DNA of 7,347 nt. Origin: Paraglaciecola arctica (lineage in GTDB: Bacteria > Pseudomonadota > Gammaproteobacteria > Enterobacterales > Alteromonadaceae). The position numbers were made by a program, and so were the translations under genes. Shown here piece after piece: positions 1 to 6,638 of the stretch (position 1 is its first letter; the number at the start of each line of letters is the position of its first letter). Where the stretch lies: the NCBI GenBank assembly GCA_003232445.1, contig QIJM01000334.1:1-7347 (forward strand). Direction: 5' to 3'. The notes under the pieces are model-generated. The model saw only the letters and a list, made by a program, of their open reading frames with translations. It had not been told where the DNA came from and made no database searches.

Positions 1-71
1 AAATAGGTCAACTATTCTTTCATTCAAGCGCCTTGATTAGGTGCCTTTAAATCTCGCTGAGTGGCTAATTG
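1..71. other. Non-coding tail beyond the thioredoxin gene
   Basis: I see no gene here. A weak imperfect stem (26-32 with 40-46, 7-nt loop, one mismatch and one G-T pair in the plus-strand reading) lies downstream of the thioredoxin stop. On the minus strand it has no T-tract after it, so I do not call it a terminator of that gene. Confidence 0.3.
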
Positions 72-584
72 TTAGGATGGATTGGTATAAGGACTCGCCT
101 CAACTACCTTTTCTAATGTTGCCAAAAAAGGTTCTGGCTCATAGTTTATCGGTAACTGGACTAATTTTTCACCCTTTGCATTTAATATCAACAAAGTGGG
201 AAAACCAGTAACTGAGTAGTTTTGCATAAAACCTTCACCTTCTGGCGATCCGTACTCAATACGAGCATAAACAAAATCTTGATTAAGTTTCGCTTTGACT
301 CGTTCATCAGAGAACACTTGTTTATCTAATTTACGGCAAGCAGGGCACCAAATAGCCGACATATTTGCCAAAACCAACTTATTTGAACTCTTGGCTACCT
401 CTAAGGCTTGCTCTAAGGTGCGCAGTTCTAACCCTGTTTCATCTATAGCTTGTTGCCCCAGATAAGTCTGAATGGTTTGATTGCCGTAATAGCCTAAAAC
501 TGTTAGCAGTATAATGATCCCGAACACATCTAAAATTTTTCTAACTGGCGAACGCGTCTGATCCTTTTGATTATTTGTTGACAT
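72..584 (-). CDS. Membrane-anchored thioredoxin-like protein
   Basis: This 170-residue protein is probably a thiol-disulfide oxidoreductase tethered to the inner membrane. Residues 1-16 are polar and basic (R11, R15, K16). Residues 17-34 form one hydrophobic membrane segment, so by the positive-inside rule the remaining domain should lie in the periplasm. The thioredoxin-like fold (about 55-162) has the redox motif W79-C80-P-A-C83 and the cis-proline motif G-F-P129-T. It resembles the thioredoxin-7/DsbD C-terminal-domain type more than classical TrxA, which has WCGPC. Its ATG directly follows the TAG stop of the desulfurase-SufE gene, so the two are almost certainly co-transcribed and translationally coupled. 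The exact partner is unknown. A cytoplasmic desulfurase and a periplasmic thioredoxin would not meet, so the pairing may reflect shared regulation rather than direct contact. I am sure of the fold, less sure of topology and role. Confidence 0.9.
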   Translation of the reverse strand: MSTNNQKDQTRSPVRKILDVFGIIILLTVLGYYGNQTIQTYLGQQAIDETGLELRTLEQALEVAKSSNKLVLANMSAIWCPACRKLDKQVFSDERVKAKLNQDFVYARIEYGSPEGEGFMQNYSVTGFPTLLILNAKGEKLVQLPINYEPEPFLATLEKVVEASPYTNPS

Positions 585-2258
585 CTAACTCTCTTTATCT
601 GGGGATTGATGTTGGCAGTATTCAATGATTTTATCGACTACAGCAGATAATCCATTGCCTCTGGATTGGCTTAGGTGTTTACCCAAATGTAATGCTTCTA
701 AATAATCAGCTAAGTTAAAGACCAATACTTGATTGACTGTTTTGCCTGACAGGGCTTCAAACATCACCGCCAATAAACCACGAACAATTTTACTTGGCGA
801 ATCGCCCTCTAACACTAATTTCCCTTCATCTATACAACACTTTATCCACACTTGACTTTCACACCCATACACCGCTGTTGTATCTGTTTTATATTGGTCT
901 TGCAGTCTGGCTAAACCTTTACCCGCTAACATCAGTTGTCTGTAGGTTTGATCCCAGCTTTTTGCCTGTTTAATTGATTCTGCAATGGGCGCAAGCCTTG
1001 TTTGTTTATGCTCAAACGGAGTGTTGTCAGTTGCCATTTGATTTACAGATTCATTTAACAAAGCAATACATTCGGTAAGCGCAGCACCAAAGATATCAAT
1101 GTCAGCACTATTATTATAAGCCGCCAAAGACACCCGAATTGTACCATCAATGCCAAGCGCCTCCATCAAAGGCATGGCGCAATGATGCCCTACCCTGACG
1201 GCAATATTGTGTTTATCTAACAACACCGCTAAATCGTAATGACTGACGCCTTGCACGGTAAAGGACTGCACACAAATACTGTTAACGTTATCACCCCATA
1301 ACCTAACTTGTGGGATAGCTGACAAAGTATCGAGCAATTGTTGATACAAATTGTGCTCAAGCGCTAATAGCGTAGTTCTATGCAGTTGAATAAACTCACT
1401 AGCAACACCTATACCTAACACCCCTGCAATATTCGGCGTACCGGCTTCAAATTTTAGCGGCGGTGGTTGGAAGGTGGTTTCTGAGAAACTGACTTGTTTA
1501 ATCATTTCACCACCTAGTTGATAAGGCGGCAATTGCTCAAGTAAATCGTACTTAGCATATAAAACCCCTATGCCAGTAGGGCCAAACATTTTATGCCCAC
1601 TAAACACATAAAAATCACAATCTAACTGTTGAACATTTACAGCTAAATGACTGACAGCTTGCGTACCGTCTATTAGGGTTAACGCCCCTACTTCTTTTGC
1701 CTTGGCAATAATGAGTTCAATTGGATTGATATTTCCTAGGGCATTAGACACATGACCTAAGGCCACCATAGCGGTATTAGAGGTAATCAATTGTAAGGAT
1801 TCTTCTAGCTTTAATACACCTTTGGCATCAACTGGCATCACCTCAAGTTGCAGATTAAGTGCTTGTGCGACTTGCTGCCAAGGCACGATATTGGCGTGAT
1901 GCTCCAGTGCTGAGACTAAAATGCTATCACCCGTTTTAAATACATTCTTAGCCAACCCACTAGCGACAAGGTTAATGCTTTCGGTAGCACCTTTGGTCCA
2001 GACAATTTCTTTGTGGCTCTTAGCGCCAATAAAGTGTTGGATATTCTTGCGTGATTGCTCAAATTGTTCGGTGACACTGGCCGCCAACTGATGACTAGAG
2101 CGATGCACATTGACCGTGCGCTCTTGGTAATACTGTTGAGTAATATCGATAACCGACTGCAATTTTTGACTGGTAGCAGCGCTATCCAGATACACGCAAC
2201 GCTCTGAGCGATGACTGGAAAAAAAGGGGAAATATTGACGTAAAATATTGGATGGCAT
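585..2258 (-). CDS. Cysteine desulfurase-SufE fusion protein
   Basis: This bifunctional sulfur-mobilising protein has 557 residues from the ATG at 2258. Residues about 1-405 are a group II (SufS/CsdA) PLP-dependent cysteine desulfurase. Visible are H120 in the ALEHHAN motif, D197 and Q200 in LIDGTQA, the PLP lysine K223 in SGHKMFGPTG, the catalytic cysteine C360 in RVGHHCAMPLM, and R375. After a linker, residues about 415-549 form a SufE/CsdE domain with the acceptor cysteine C466 in the YGCESQVWI motif and a C-terminal SRGNGL motif. The family transfers sulfur from cysteine as a persulfide from desulfurase to SufE, for Fe-S cluster or other thio-cofactor assembly. These are normally two polypeptides; here the donor and acceptor are one chain. 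The reading frame extends upstream to a TTG at 2306, but the desulfurase homology begins just after the ATG at 2258. No strong Shine-Dalgarno is visible. No other suf gene adjoins, so CsdA-CsdE-like or SufS-SufE-like roles cannot be separated. All key residues are intact. Confidence 0.93.
   Translation of the reverse strand: MPSNILRQYFPFFSSHRSERCVYLDSAATSQKLQSVIDITQQYYQERTVNVHRSSHQLAASVTEQFEQSRKNIQHFIGAKSHKEIVWTKGATESINLVASGLAKNVFKTGDSILVSALEHHANIVPWQQVAQALNLQLEVMPVDAKGVLKLEESLQLITSNTAMVALGHVSNALGNINPIELIIAKAKEVGALTLIDGTQAVSHLAVNVQQLDCDFYVFSGHKMFGPTGIGVLYAKYDLLEQLPPYQLGGEMIKQVSFSETTFQPPPLKFEAGTPNIAGVLGIGVASEFIQLHRTTLLALEHNLYQQLLDTLSAIPQVRLWGDNVNSICVQSFTVQGVSHYDLAVLLDKHNIAVRVGHHCAMPLMEALGIDGTIRVSLAAYNNSADIDIFGAALTECIALLNESVNQMATDNTPFEHKQTRLAPIAESIKQAKSWDQTYRQLMLAGKGLARLQDQYKTDTTAVYGCESQVWIKCCIDEGKLVLEGDSPSKIVRGLLAVMFEALSGKTVNQVLVFNLADYLEALHLGKHLSQSRGNGLSAVVDKIIEYCQHQSPDKES
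589..596 (-). promoter_or_regulatory. Ribosome binding site inside upstream stop region
   Basis: The purine run AAAGAGAG lies in the last codons of the desulfurase-SufE gene, about 4-6 nt before the thioredoxin ATG. The TAG stop and the ATG are adjacent with no spacer. Translation of the thioredoxin gene therefore probably depends on ribosomes finishing the upstream gene. Confidence 0.55.
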
Positions 2259-2273
2259 GGATTTTATAAGACA

Positions 2274-2302
2274 AATAAATGTTATCTCATTATTGTTGTC
2301 AA
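2274..2302 (-). promoter_or_regulatory. Possible sigma70 promoter for desulfurase operon
   Basis: On the minus strand a consensus TTGACA (2297-2302) is followed after 17 nt by TTTATT (2274-2279), which matches the -10 consensus at 4 of 6 positions. The start of transcription would fall about 9 nt before the ATG at 2258, giving a very short leader. It would also exclude the upstream TTG as a start. The AT-rich setting makes chance matches common. Confidence 0.35.
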
Positions 2303-2575
2303 TCAAAAGCAGATTAGCAAGATATTTAAGCTGGATTAGATTTAGAACAAAATCAACAAGAAATAATATTGTTCGCTAATGAGCTGCTTTAGGGAAAACA
2401 TGACTACCGTGAAGTTACAGATTCAAAGCCATAACGACTGAAGATCGCTCAAACTGGAATATCGGCTATGTGTCAATTGTGAGCTTTAAACACAATACCA
2501 TCGACTGGTATCAAGCGACTAAAAACACCTTCATAATTTACCGTTGCTTATGACACTTTGTGCTCAGAGTTATCA
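2303..2575. other. Gene-poor spacer with possible coding remnant
   Basis: No complete gene is present. On the plus strand an open stretch at 2413-2553 has no start codon. It reads as a plausible protein fragment around 2452-2532 (WNIGYVSIVSF, then NTIDWYQATKNTF), ending in TGA at 2551. I do not recognise the family. It may be the eroded end of a lost gene, or chance. There is no clear terminator for the GST-like gene (2576-3247), which is transcribed toward this spacer. Confidence 0.25.
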
Positions 2576-3247
2576 CTATTGTCCTGTTAATTTTTGTTCA
2601 CTGTTTTTCAACCACAAAGCATGTTTGGTCATCACTTTTGTAAACATGGCACTTTGCAGGTAATGATTGAGCCACTGCCTAACCTTTGGATAAGGCGACT
2701 GCAGGTACCATTGGCGTTCTACCTTGGCAAATTGACGAATGAAGGGTAACAGCGCGATATCTGCCAAACTTTCTTGGGCTGACATAATAAAAGGCTGCTG
2801 AGCTGTAGTAGCCAAGCGATTTTCTAAGTTTTGTATGTATACCTCACAAGCTTGTCTACATCCAGTGATGTTATTTTCACGGTATCGTTTGGCGCATTTA
2901 TAAGCGTTTAAACAGGCTTTAAATTCCTCATCAAATTGAGCGATTAACTTGAGCATGTTTGGCAATGCACTGGGGGCACGCTTATAGAGGAGATCGTCAG
3001 GATCATTTTTTGCTAAGGCCCACAACATGATCTCTAAACTTTCTTCAATCACCAATGATGGCGCTAATTCGTCGCCTAATACTAAAACTGGCACTGTGCC
3101 TTTGGCGGAAGCCATGAGCATTTCTGTAGGTTTATTGCTTAACACTACCTCACGCAAACTGATCTGCTGCTGGGCTTTAAATATGGCAATTCTCGCTCGC
3201 ATCGCATACGGGCAGTTTCGTAATGAGTACAGTATGGGGAGTGGCAT
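2576..3247 (-). CDS. Glutathione S-transferase/glutaredoxin-like protein
   Basis: This 223-residue cytoplasmic protein has GST architecture. The N-terminal thioredoxin-fold domain (about 4-78) has a glutaredoxin-like active-site motif N-C12-P-Y-A. It also has the cis-proline at P53 (GTVPVLV) and the E69-S70 pair that in GSTs contacts the gamma-glutamyl part of glutathione. The all-helical C-terminal domain (about 90-205) contains the S-L-A-D163-I-A-L-L-P segment, which corresponds to the conserved N-capping box of the GST fold. A cysteine rather than serine or tyrosine at the active site suggests glutathione-dependent thiol-transfer or reductase chemistry, as in omega/beta-type GSTs and Grx2-like proteins. 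The substrate is unknown. The gene is divergent from the U32 gene with a 155-bp shared intergenic region, where I find no convincing promoter or Shine-Dalgarno for either gene. The ATG at 3247 gives the family's usual start, MPLPILYSLRNCPYA. Confidence 0.88.
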   Translation of the reverse strand: MPLPILYSLRNCPYAMRARIAIFKAQQQISLREVVLSNKPTEMLMASAKGTVPVLVLGDELAPSLVIEESLEIMLWALAKNDPDDLLYKRAPSALPNMLKLIAQFDEEFKACLNAYKCAKRYRENNITGCRQACEVYIQNLENRLATTAQQPFIMSAQESLADIALLPFIRQFAKVERQWYLQSPYPKVRQWLNHYLQSAMFTKVMTKHALWLKNSEQKLTGQ

Positions 3248-3402
3248 ATTTTGTATTTATCGCTATTTGTTTTATATATTTACGCTCTGAAACGGATCGT
3301 TCGAAAGGTTTACACAGAATAATCTACTGTAGCGATATTCATTGGCTAAATATACGGGTAACATCCGCGCTTTAAAATTAACCAAGCATAACTCACCTAT
3401 AC

Positions 3403-5727
3403 ATGAAGCATAAAATTGAATTGTTAGCCCCAGGCGGTGATGTCGATGCCATTAAAGCGGCCATTATTGCCGGTGCCGATGCCGTATATTGCGGTTTAGA
3501 TACCTTTAATGCCCGTAATCGTGCGGCTAACATTTCTTTTGACGAACTTGTAGGAGTGATTCGACTTGCTCACCAGTATCAATGCCAAATTTTTCTCACT
3601 TTAAATATTGTGATTTTAGAGCGGGAATTTACCACTCTGGCTAAGTTGTTAAGTAAGCTGGTAAATACCACACTAGATGGGGTGATTGTTCAAGATATTG
3701 GTATGTTTAATCTGATTAAAAAACATTTCCCCAACCTAGATATTCATGCATCAACACAGCTAACCACCCATAATGCAGGTCAGATTGGTTTTCTAAAGAA
3801 ACTAGGCGCTTCGAGAGTTAATTTATCAAGGGAACTAAACCTAAAAGAAATAACTGCATTAACCGCAGTGAGCCGCGAACACGAGATTTTAACTGAAGTG
3901 TTTGTGCATGGTTCACTCTGTGTGGCCTTTTCTGGTTTGTGTTATTCAACCTCAGCTAGTGTGGGTAATTCAGGTAATAGAGGTCGTTGTAGTCAAGCTT
4001 GCCGAGAAGAATATGAAACCACAGAAACAGGGCATAATTTCCCCCTCAATATAAAAGATAACTCAGCATTTTTTGACTTGCCTGCGTTGATAGAGGCAGG
4101 GGTTCACTCTTTTAAAATAGAGGGCCGTATAAAAGGCGCGAGTTATGTGCATACAGTGGTGGATAGTTTTCGTAAACAAATAGACGGATTTGTTAAAACT
4201 GGCCAGTTGCTTGAAAACGGCGAACGTCTTTATAAGGTGTTTAATCGTGATTTCTCAAATGCCTTTTTACGCGGCGACTTAAACCAGTCGATGTTTATTG
4301 ATAATCCACGAGACAACTCAAAAAATCATGCCATCACTAAAACCAGCGGCATTACAGACAACAATCTTATTTCAGTGGTGCAAATACAAGAAGTAGAACG
4401 AACGCTTTACCAAGAGAAAAATCAAATCAATGCCACGGTGAAAGACAAAATCCAATATCTAAGTATTGATAAAGTACCTTTGACCTTAAGCTTTTCCGGC
4501 GAAGCAGGCAGTCAATTAAGCCTGACCGTGAGCACAAAAGAATTATCTACAGAGCAAATTACAGCGGTTAATATACCCCAGACTGCAGAGAAAAATTTTG
4601 TGTTGCAGTCCTCTAGTCTTTTGACCAAAAGTGAACACAACGGCATAGATCTAGTTACCCTTGAAAAACGTTTCAGAAGTTTGGGCAATGCTGAATATGT
4701 GCTTAAAAAAATTAATCTGCACCACTTGTCAGCCGGACTTAGTGTTCCTTTTAGCGAGCTAACTTCACTAAAAAATGAAGCTACCCGTTTATTGAATGGT
4801 TCCAAGGCCCTAATACCTGCAGTGACATTGCCTGCACTAGAAAGACATGCCAAGAGCGCTGAGAGCCAAACCGATACCCAGGCCACACTGTCTATATTAA
4901 TCAGCGACGAGACAGACATTCATTTAACCGAAACCACCACTGCCGATATTTATTTTAAGTTACCCGACGCCTACAAACGTGATTGCACTAAATATATCGA
5001 TTTTTTAACAGCAAACCCGCGTTTAATCCCCTGGTTTCCTGCGGTATTAATAGGTAAAGATTATGATGTTGCGATTAATATTTTAGAACAAGTCGCGCCA
5101 CCATTAATTGTCACTAACAATACAGGCATCGCTTACAGAGCCAATCAATTGGGGATTAAATGGATAGCGGGTCCCTTTTTAAATACCACCAACTCCTATG
5201 CCTTAATGGCGATGAAAGAAGAATTTGATTGCAGTGGCGCTTTTATTTCCAACGAGCTCAATCAGCAACAAATGAAAAACATTGCCCGCCCTGCAAATTT
5301 CAAATTGTTTTACAGTATCTATCATCCCATCTTGTTAATGACCAGCAGACAGTGTTTCTTCCAACAAAGTGTGGGTTGTGAAAAACCACGAATAGATAAT
5401 GGCTGTATGTTGTCATGTGATAAATCAACCAGCATTACCAACCTTAAAGGTGTGTCATTTGCGATTGATAAACAAAAAGCAGGTTACCCAAGTATCTATA
5501 ATCAGGATCAGTTTTTAAACATGCAGGTGATCCATGATCTGGCTGATTTATTTGACGGTTTTTTAATTGATTTAACCAACATTGGAGCCGGTGATAAATC
5601 CTCACCCGACAAAGTGGCATTAATTAGCCAATTCGAACAATTGTTGGCTGGTGATTCAAAGGTGGAAATGGCTCTAAACGCTATGGTAACCGAGTCAACA
5701 GTCAGTCAATATCATACGGGTTTGTAA
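3403..5727 (+). CDS. U32 family protein (RlhA-like) with two Cys clusters
   Basis: This 774-residue protein belongs to the peptidase U32 family. Its better-studied bacterial members (RlhA, TrhP, UbiU/UbiV) act in prephenate- or oxygen-linked hydroxylation of RNA or ubiquinone precursors rather than proteolysis. The N-terminal domain (about 4-270) is typical: ELLAPGG near the start, the HASTQ motif, LSRELNL, VHGSLC173VAFSGLC180, GRC196SQAC200R and SFKIEGR. The four cysteines match the iron-sulfur ligand pattern of the family. Wording around GNRGRCSQAC and the IKDN segment resembles RlhA (23S rRNA hydroxylation) more than TrhP. A middle region (about 300-480) resembles the DUF3656 insert. The last part (about 495-735) looks like a second, diverged U32 half with C651, C659, C668 and C672. 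It is longer than the roughly 650 residues of E. coli RlhA. Whether the substrate is 23S rRNA cannot be told from sequence, so I give no symbol. No clear Shine-Dalgarno precedes the ATG. Confidence 0.85.
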   Translation: MKHKIELLAPGGDVDAIKAAIIAGADAVYCGLDTFNARNRAANISFDELVGVIRLAHQYQCQIFLTLNIVILEREFTTLAKLLSKLVNTTLDGVIVQDIGMFNLIKKHFPNLDIHASTQLTTHNAGQIGFLKKLGASRVNLSRELNLKEITALTAVSREHEILTEVFVHGSLCVAFSGLCYSTSASVGNSGNRGRCSQACREEYETTETGHNFPLNIKDNSAFFDLPALIEAGVHSFKIEGRIKGASYVHTVVDSFRKQIDGFVKTGQLLENGERLYKVFNRDFSNAFLRGDLNQSMFIDNPRDNSKNHAITKTSGITDNNLISVVQIQEVERTLYQEKNQINATVKDKIQYLSIDKVPLTLSFSGEAGSQLSLTVSTKELSTEQITAVNIPQTAEKNFVLQSSSLLTKSEHNGIDLVTLEKRFRSLGNAEYVLKKINLHHLSAGLSVPFSELTSLKNEATRLLNGSKALIPAVTLPALERHAKSAESQTDTQATLSILISDETDIHLTETTTADIYFKLPDAYKRDCTKYIDFLTANPRLIPWFPAVLIGKDYDVAINILEQVAPPLIVTNNTGIAYRANQLGIKWIAGPFLNTTNSYALMAMKEEFDCSGAFISNELNQQQMKNIARPANFKLFYSIYHPILLMTSRQCFFQQSVGCEKPRIDNGCMLSCDKSTSITNLKGVSFAIDKQKAGYPSIYNQDQFLNMQVIHDLADLFDGFLIDLTNIGAGDKSSPDKVALISQFEQLLAGDSKVEMALNAMVTESTVSQYHTGL

Positions 5728-5954
5728 ACAACTCAGGCTATTATCAAGAACTGCTCATCATCATTTCTGACCCTGCGGCATGGGCAAAGCGAAAATTCTG
5801 CTACGCTGCGCATAAACTCAATAACCCAATAAATTCATCGAGTTACTTACCCAAGCAACCTAACCGTGCCCGAAACACGGACAACTACCCATTATTCTTG
5901 CAGATGTTTTTTTACAGAGTCAATGTCCAAAATGCTCTCTCAGTTAATTAATGG
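5728..5954. other. Gene-poor stretch between U32 gene and attC
   Basis: I find no supported gene and no terminator for the U32 gene. A small perfect 5-bp stem CCGTG/CACGG (5864-5868 with 5876-5880, 7-nt loop) has no T-tract on either strand. A plus-strand open frame runs from about 5748 to a TAA near 5948 but has no start codon near its beginning and no recognisable domain. The stretch may be an eroded cassette or an intergenic repeat; I cannot tell. Confidence 0.3.
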
Positions 5955-6026
5955 GTATAACGCCTTACATAAGTTGTAGTTTTGAAGTGCAACGGAAAAA
6001 CTATCCACATCATGTATTGGTTACGC
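5955..6026 (-). repeat. attC-like recombination site (integron cassette)
   Basis: This 72-bp imperfect palindrome follows higA and has the layout of an integron attC site. On the minus strand R'' is GCGTAAC (6026-6020) and R' is GTTATAC (5961-5955), each with the invariant AAC/GTT triplet and one mismatch to RYYYAAC/GTTRRRY. Between them, ATGTA/TACAT and further base pairs form the L arms (5966-5976 with 6005-6016). Short unpaired spacers (5962-5965 and 6017-6019) separate the R and L boxes. One arm has two unmatched bases (6004 and 6011), like the extrahelical bases that set attC polarity. The inner stem TAGTTTT/AAAACTA (5977-5983 with 5997-6003) closes a 13-nt loop. IntI recombinases recognise such folded single strands and cut between G and TT of R'. 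The call rests on structure read by eye. Confidence 0.72.
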
Positions 6027-6314
6027 AGCGCTTAAGTCGAGTTTATGGACTGAACCAAGTTTTACTAATTTTCTAGCTTGCCACAAGTCGTAATTATCTT
6101 GCATGGCTAACCAGCTTTCAGGTGCACGACCTAAAGCTTTAGATAAACGTAAAGCCATCTCAGGACTAATGCCGCTTTGGGCTTTAATAAGTCTATTTAG
6201 AGTTGAAGCAGCAACATCTAAGTTTTTTGCAAGATAGCGACAACTCAAACCAAAAGGTTCCATATAAGTTGCTTTAATAAACTCACCTGGATGAGGGGGA
6301 TTATGCATAGTCAT
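6021..6314 (-). CDS. higA: HigA-family antitoxin (XRE-type DNA-binding)
   Basis: This 97-residue antitoxin of the HigBA type II toxin-antitoxin family binds and neutralises the HigB mRNA interferase and represses its own operon. It opens with the signature NPPHPGEFI near residue 5. It continues with a helix-turn-helix of the XRE/Cro type (about 23-60: LSCRYLAKNLDVAASTLNRL, then ISPEMALRLSKALG) and ends with the common PESWLAMQDNYDLWQA segment. Its ATG overlaps the higB stop by one base (TAATG), with a GAGGA ribosome-binding site 9-10 nt upstream. It is thus toxin-first, antitoxin-second, the inverted order typical of hig loci. A second in-frame ATG lies two codons on (6308). The TAA stop lies inside the R'' box of the attC site, so the coding end and the recombination site share bases. 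The reading frame is intact. Confidence 0.93.
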   Translation of the reverse strand: MTMHNPPHPGEFIKATYMEPFGLSCRYLAKNLDVAASTLNRLIKAQSGISPEMALRLSKALGRAPESWLAMQDNYDLWQARKLVKLGSVHKLDLSAA

Positions 6315-6592
6315 TAGTGATAGTCCTCATAGTTAACGATGTAAACATTACTTTCAGAAAAATCAAAAGTAACTCTCCAATTGCCATTCACAGATATAGA
6401 CCAACGCCCTTTTTGATTGCCTTGAAGCTTGTGCAGTTTATATCCTGGGATGTCGATGTCTTCAATATTTGTAGCAGTATCAAGAGCAGCGAGTTGCATC
6501 CTAAGTTTATTAGTGTGATCTGCTTGGATGCCTTTGGTATTACCAGACTCGAAGAACTTTTTAAGGCCTTTGTGTTTGAATGACTTGATCAT
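6314..6592 (-). CDS. higB: HigB-family toxin (ribosome-dependent mRNA interferase)
   Basis: This 92-residue toxin of the RelE superfamily cleaves mRNA on translating ribosomes. Length and key residues match the characterised Proteus HigB: H54 in KLHKL, and D90, Y91 and H92 in the terminal NYEDYH. The GRWSISVNGNWRVTFDF core (62-78) is typical, and R73 is likely also in the active site. Nothing is truncated, so the toxin should be active. The ATG at 6592 lies only 6 nt beyond the -10 element of the promoter, with no room for a Shine-Dalgarno. The mRNA is therefore predicted to be leaderless or nearly so. higA follows with a one-base overlap. HigA probably represses through the palindrome in the promoter spacer. 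Confidence 0.93.
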   Translation of the reverse strand: MIKSFKHKGLKKFFESGNTKGIQADHTNKLRMQLAALDTATNIEDIDIPGYKLHKLQGNQKGRWSISVNGNWRVTFDFSESNVYIVNYEDYH

Positions 6593-6598
6593 TTGGCC

Positions 6599-6626
6599 AT
6601 TGTAGCGTGTTGCGCAACACTGTCAA
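6599..6626 (-). promoter_or_regulatory. higBA promoter with operator in spacer
   Basis: On the minus strand a perfect -35 TTGACA (6621-6626), a 16-nt spacer and a near-perfect -10 TACAAT (6599-6604) form a strong sigma70 promoter. The spacer contains the perfect 14-bp palindrome GTGTTGCGCAACAC (6607-6620), the likely HigA operator. A bound HigA dimer would sit exactly where RNA polymerase must bind. Start of transcription is expected at about 6592-6594, at the higB ATG. The promoter lies inside the cassette, about 18 bp from its boundary. Confidence 0.8.
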
Positions 6627-6638
6627 TAGTTTTGCGCT

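Noticed and set aside
26..46. Imperfect hairpin as terminator for the desulfurase-thioredoxin operon
   Set aside because: The stem has a mismatch and a wobble pair, and no T-run follows on the minus strand.
1916..2110. Minus-strand 64-codon ORF
   Set aside because: It lies out of frame within the desulfurase gene, whose motifs are intact, and has no domain.
2259..2306. TTG start 16 codons upstream for the desulfurase-SufE gene
   Set aside because: It has no ribosome-binding site, the extra residues do not match the family, and a candidate promoter overlaps it. The ATG at 2258 fits better.
3027..3290. Plus-strand 87-codon ORF
   Set aside because: It is antisense to the GST-like gene and its translation shows no family features.
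4512..4919. Minus-strand 135-codon ORF
   Set aside because: It is antisense to the U32 gene. Its length is a by-product of the codon use of the real gene.
5864..5880. CCGTG/CACGG hairpin as terminator of the U32 gene
   Set aside because: It lies 137 nt past the stop, the stem is only 5 bp and no T-tract follows on either strand.
6317..6583. Plus-strand 88-codon ORF
   Set aside because: It is antisense to higB, whose catalytic residues are all present.
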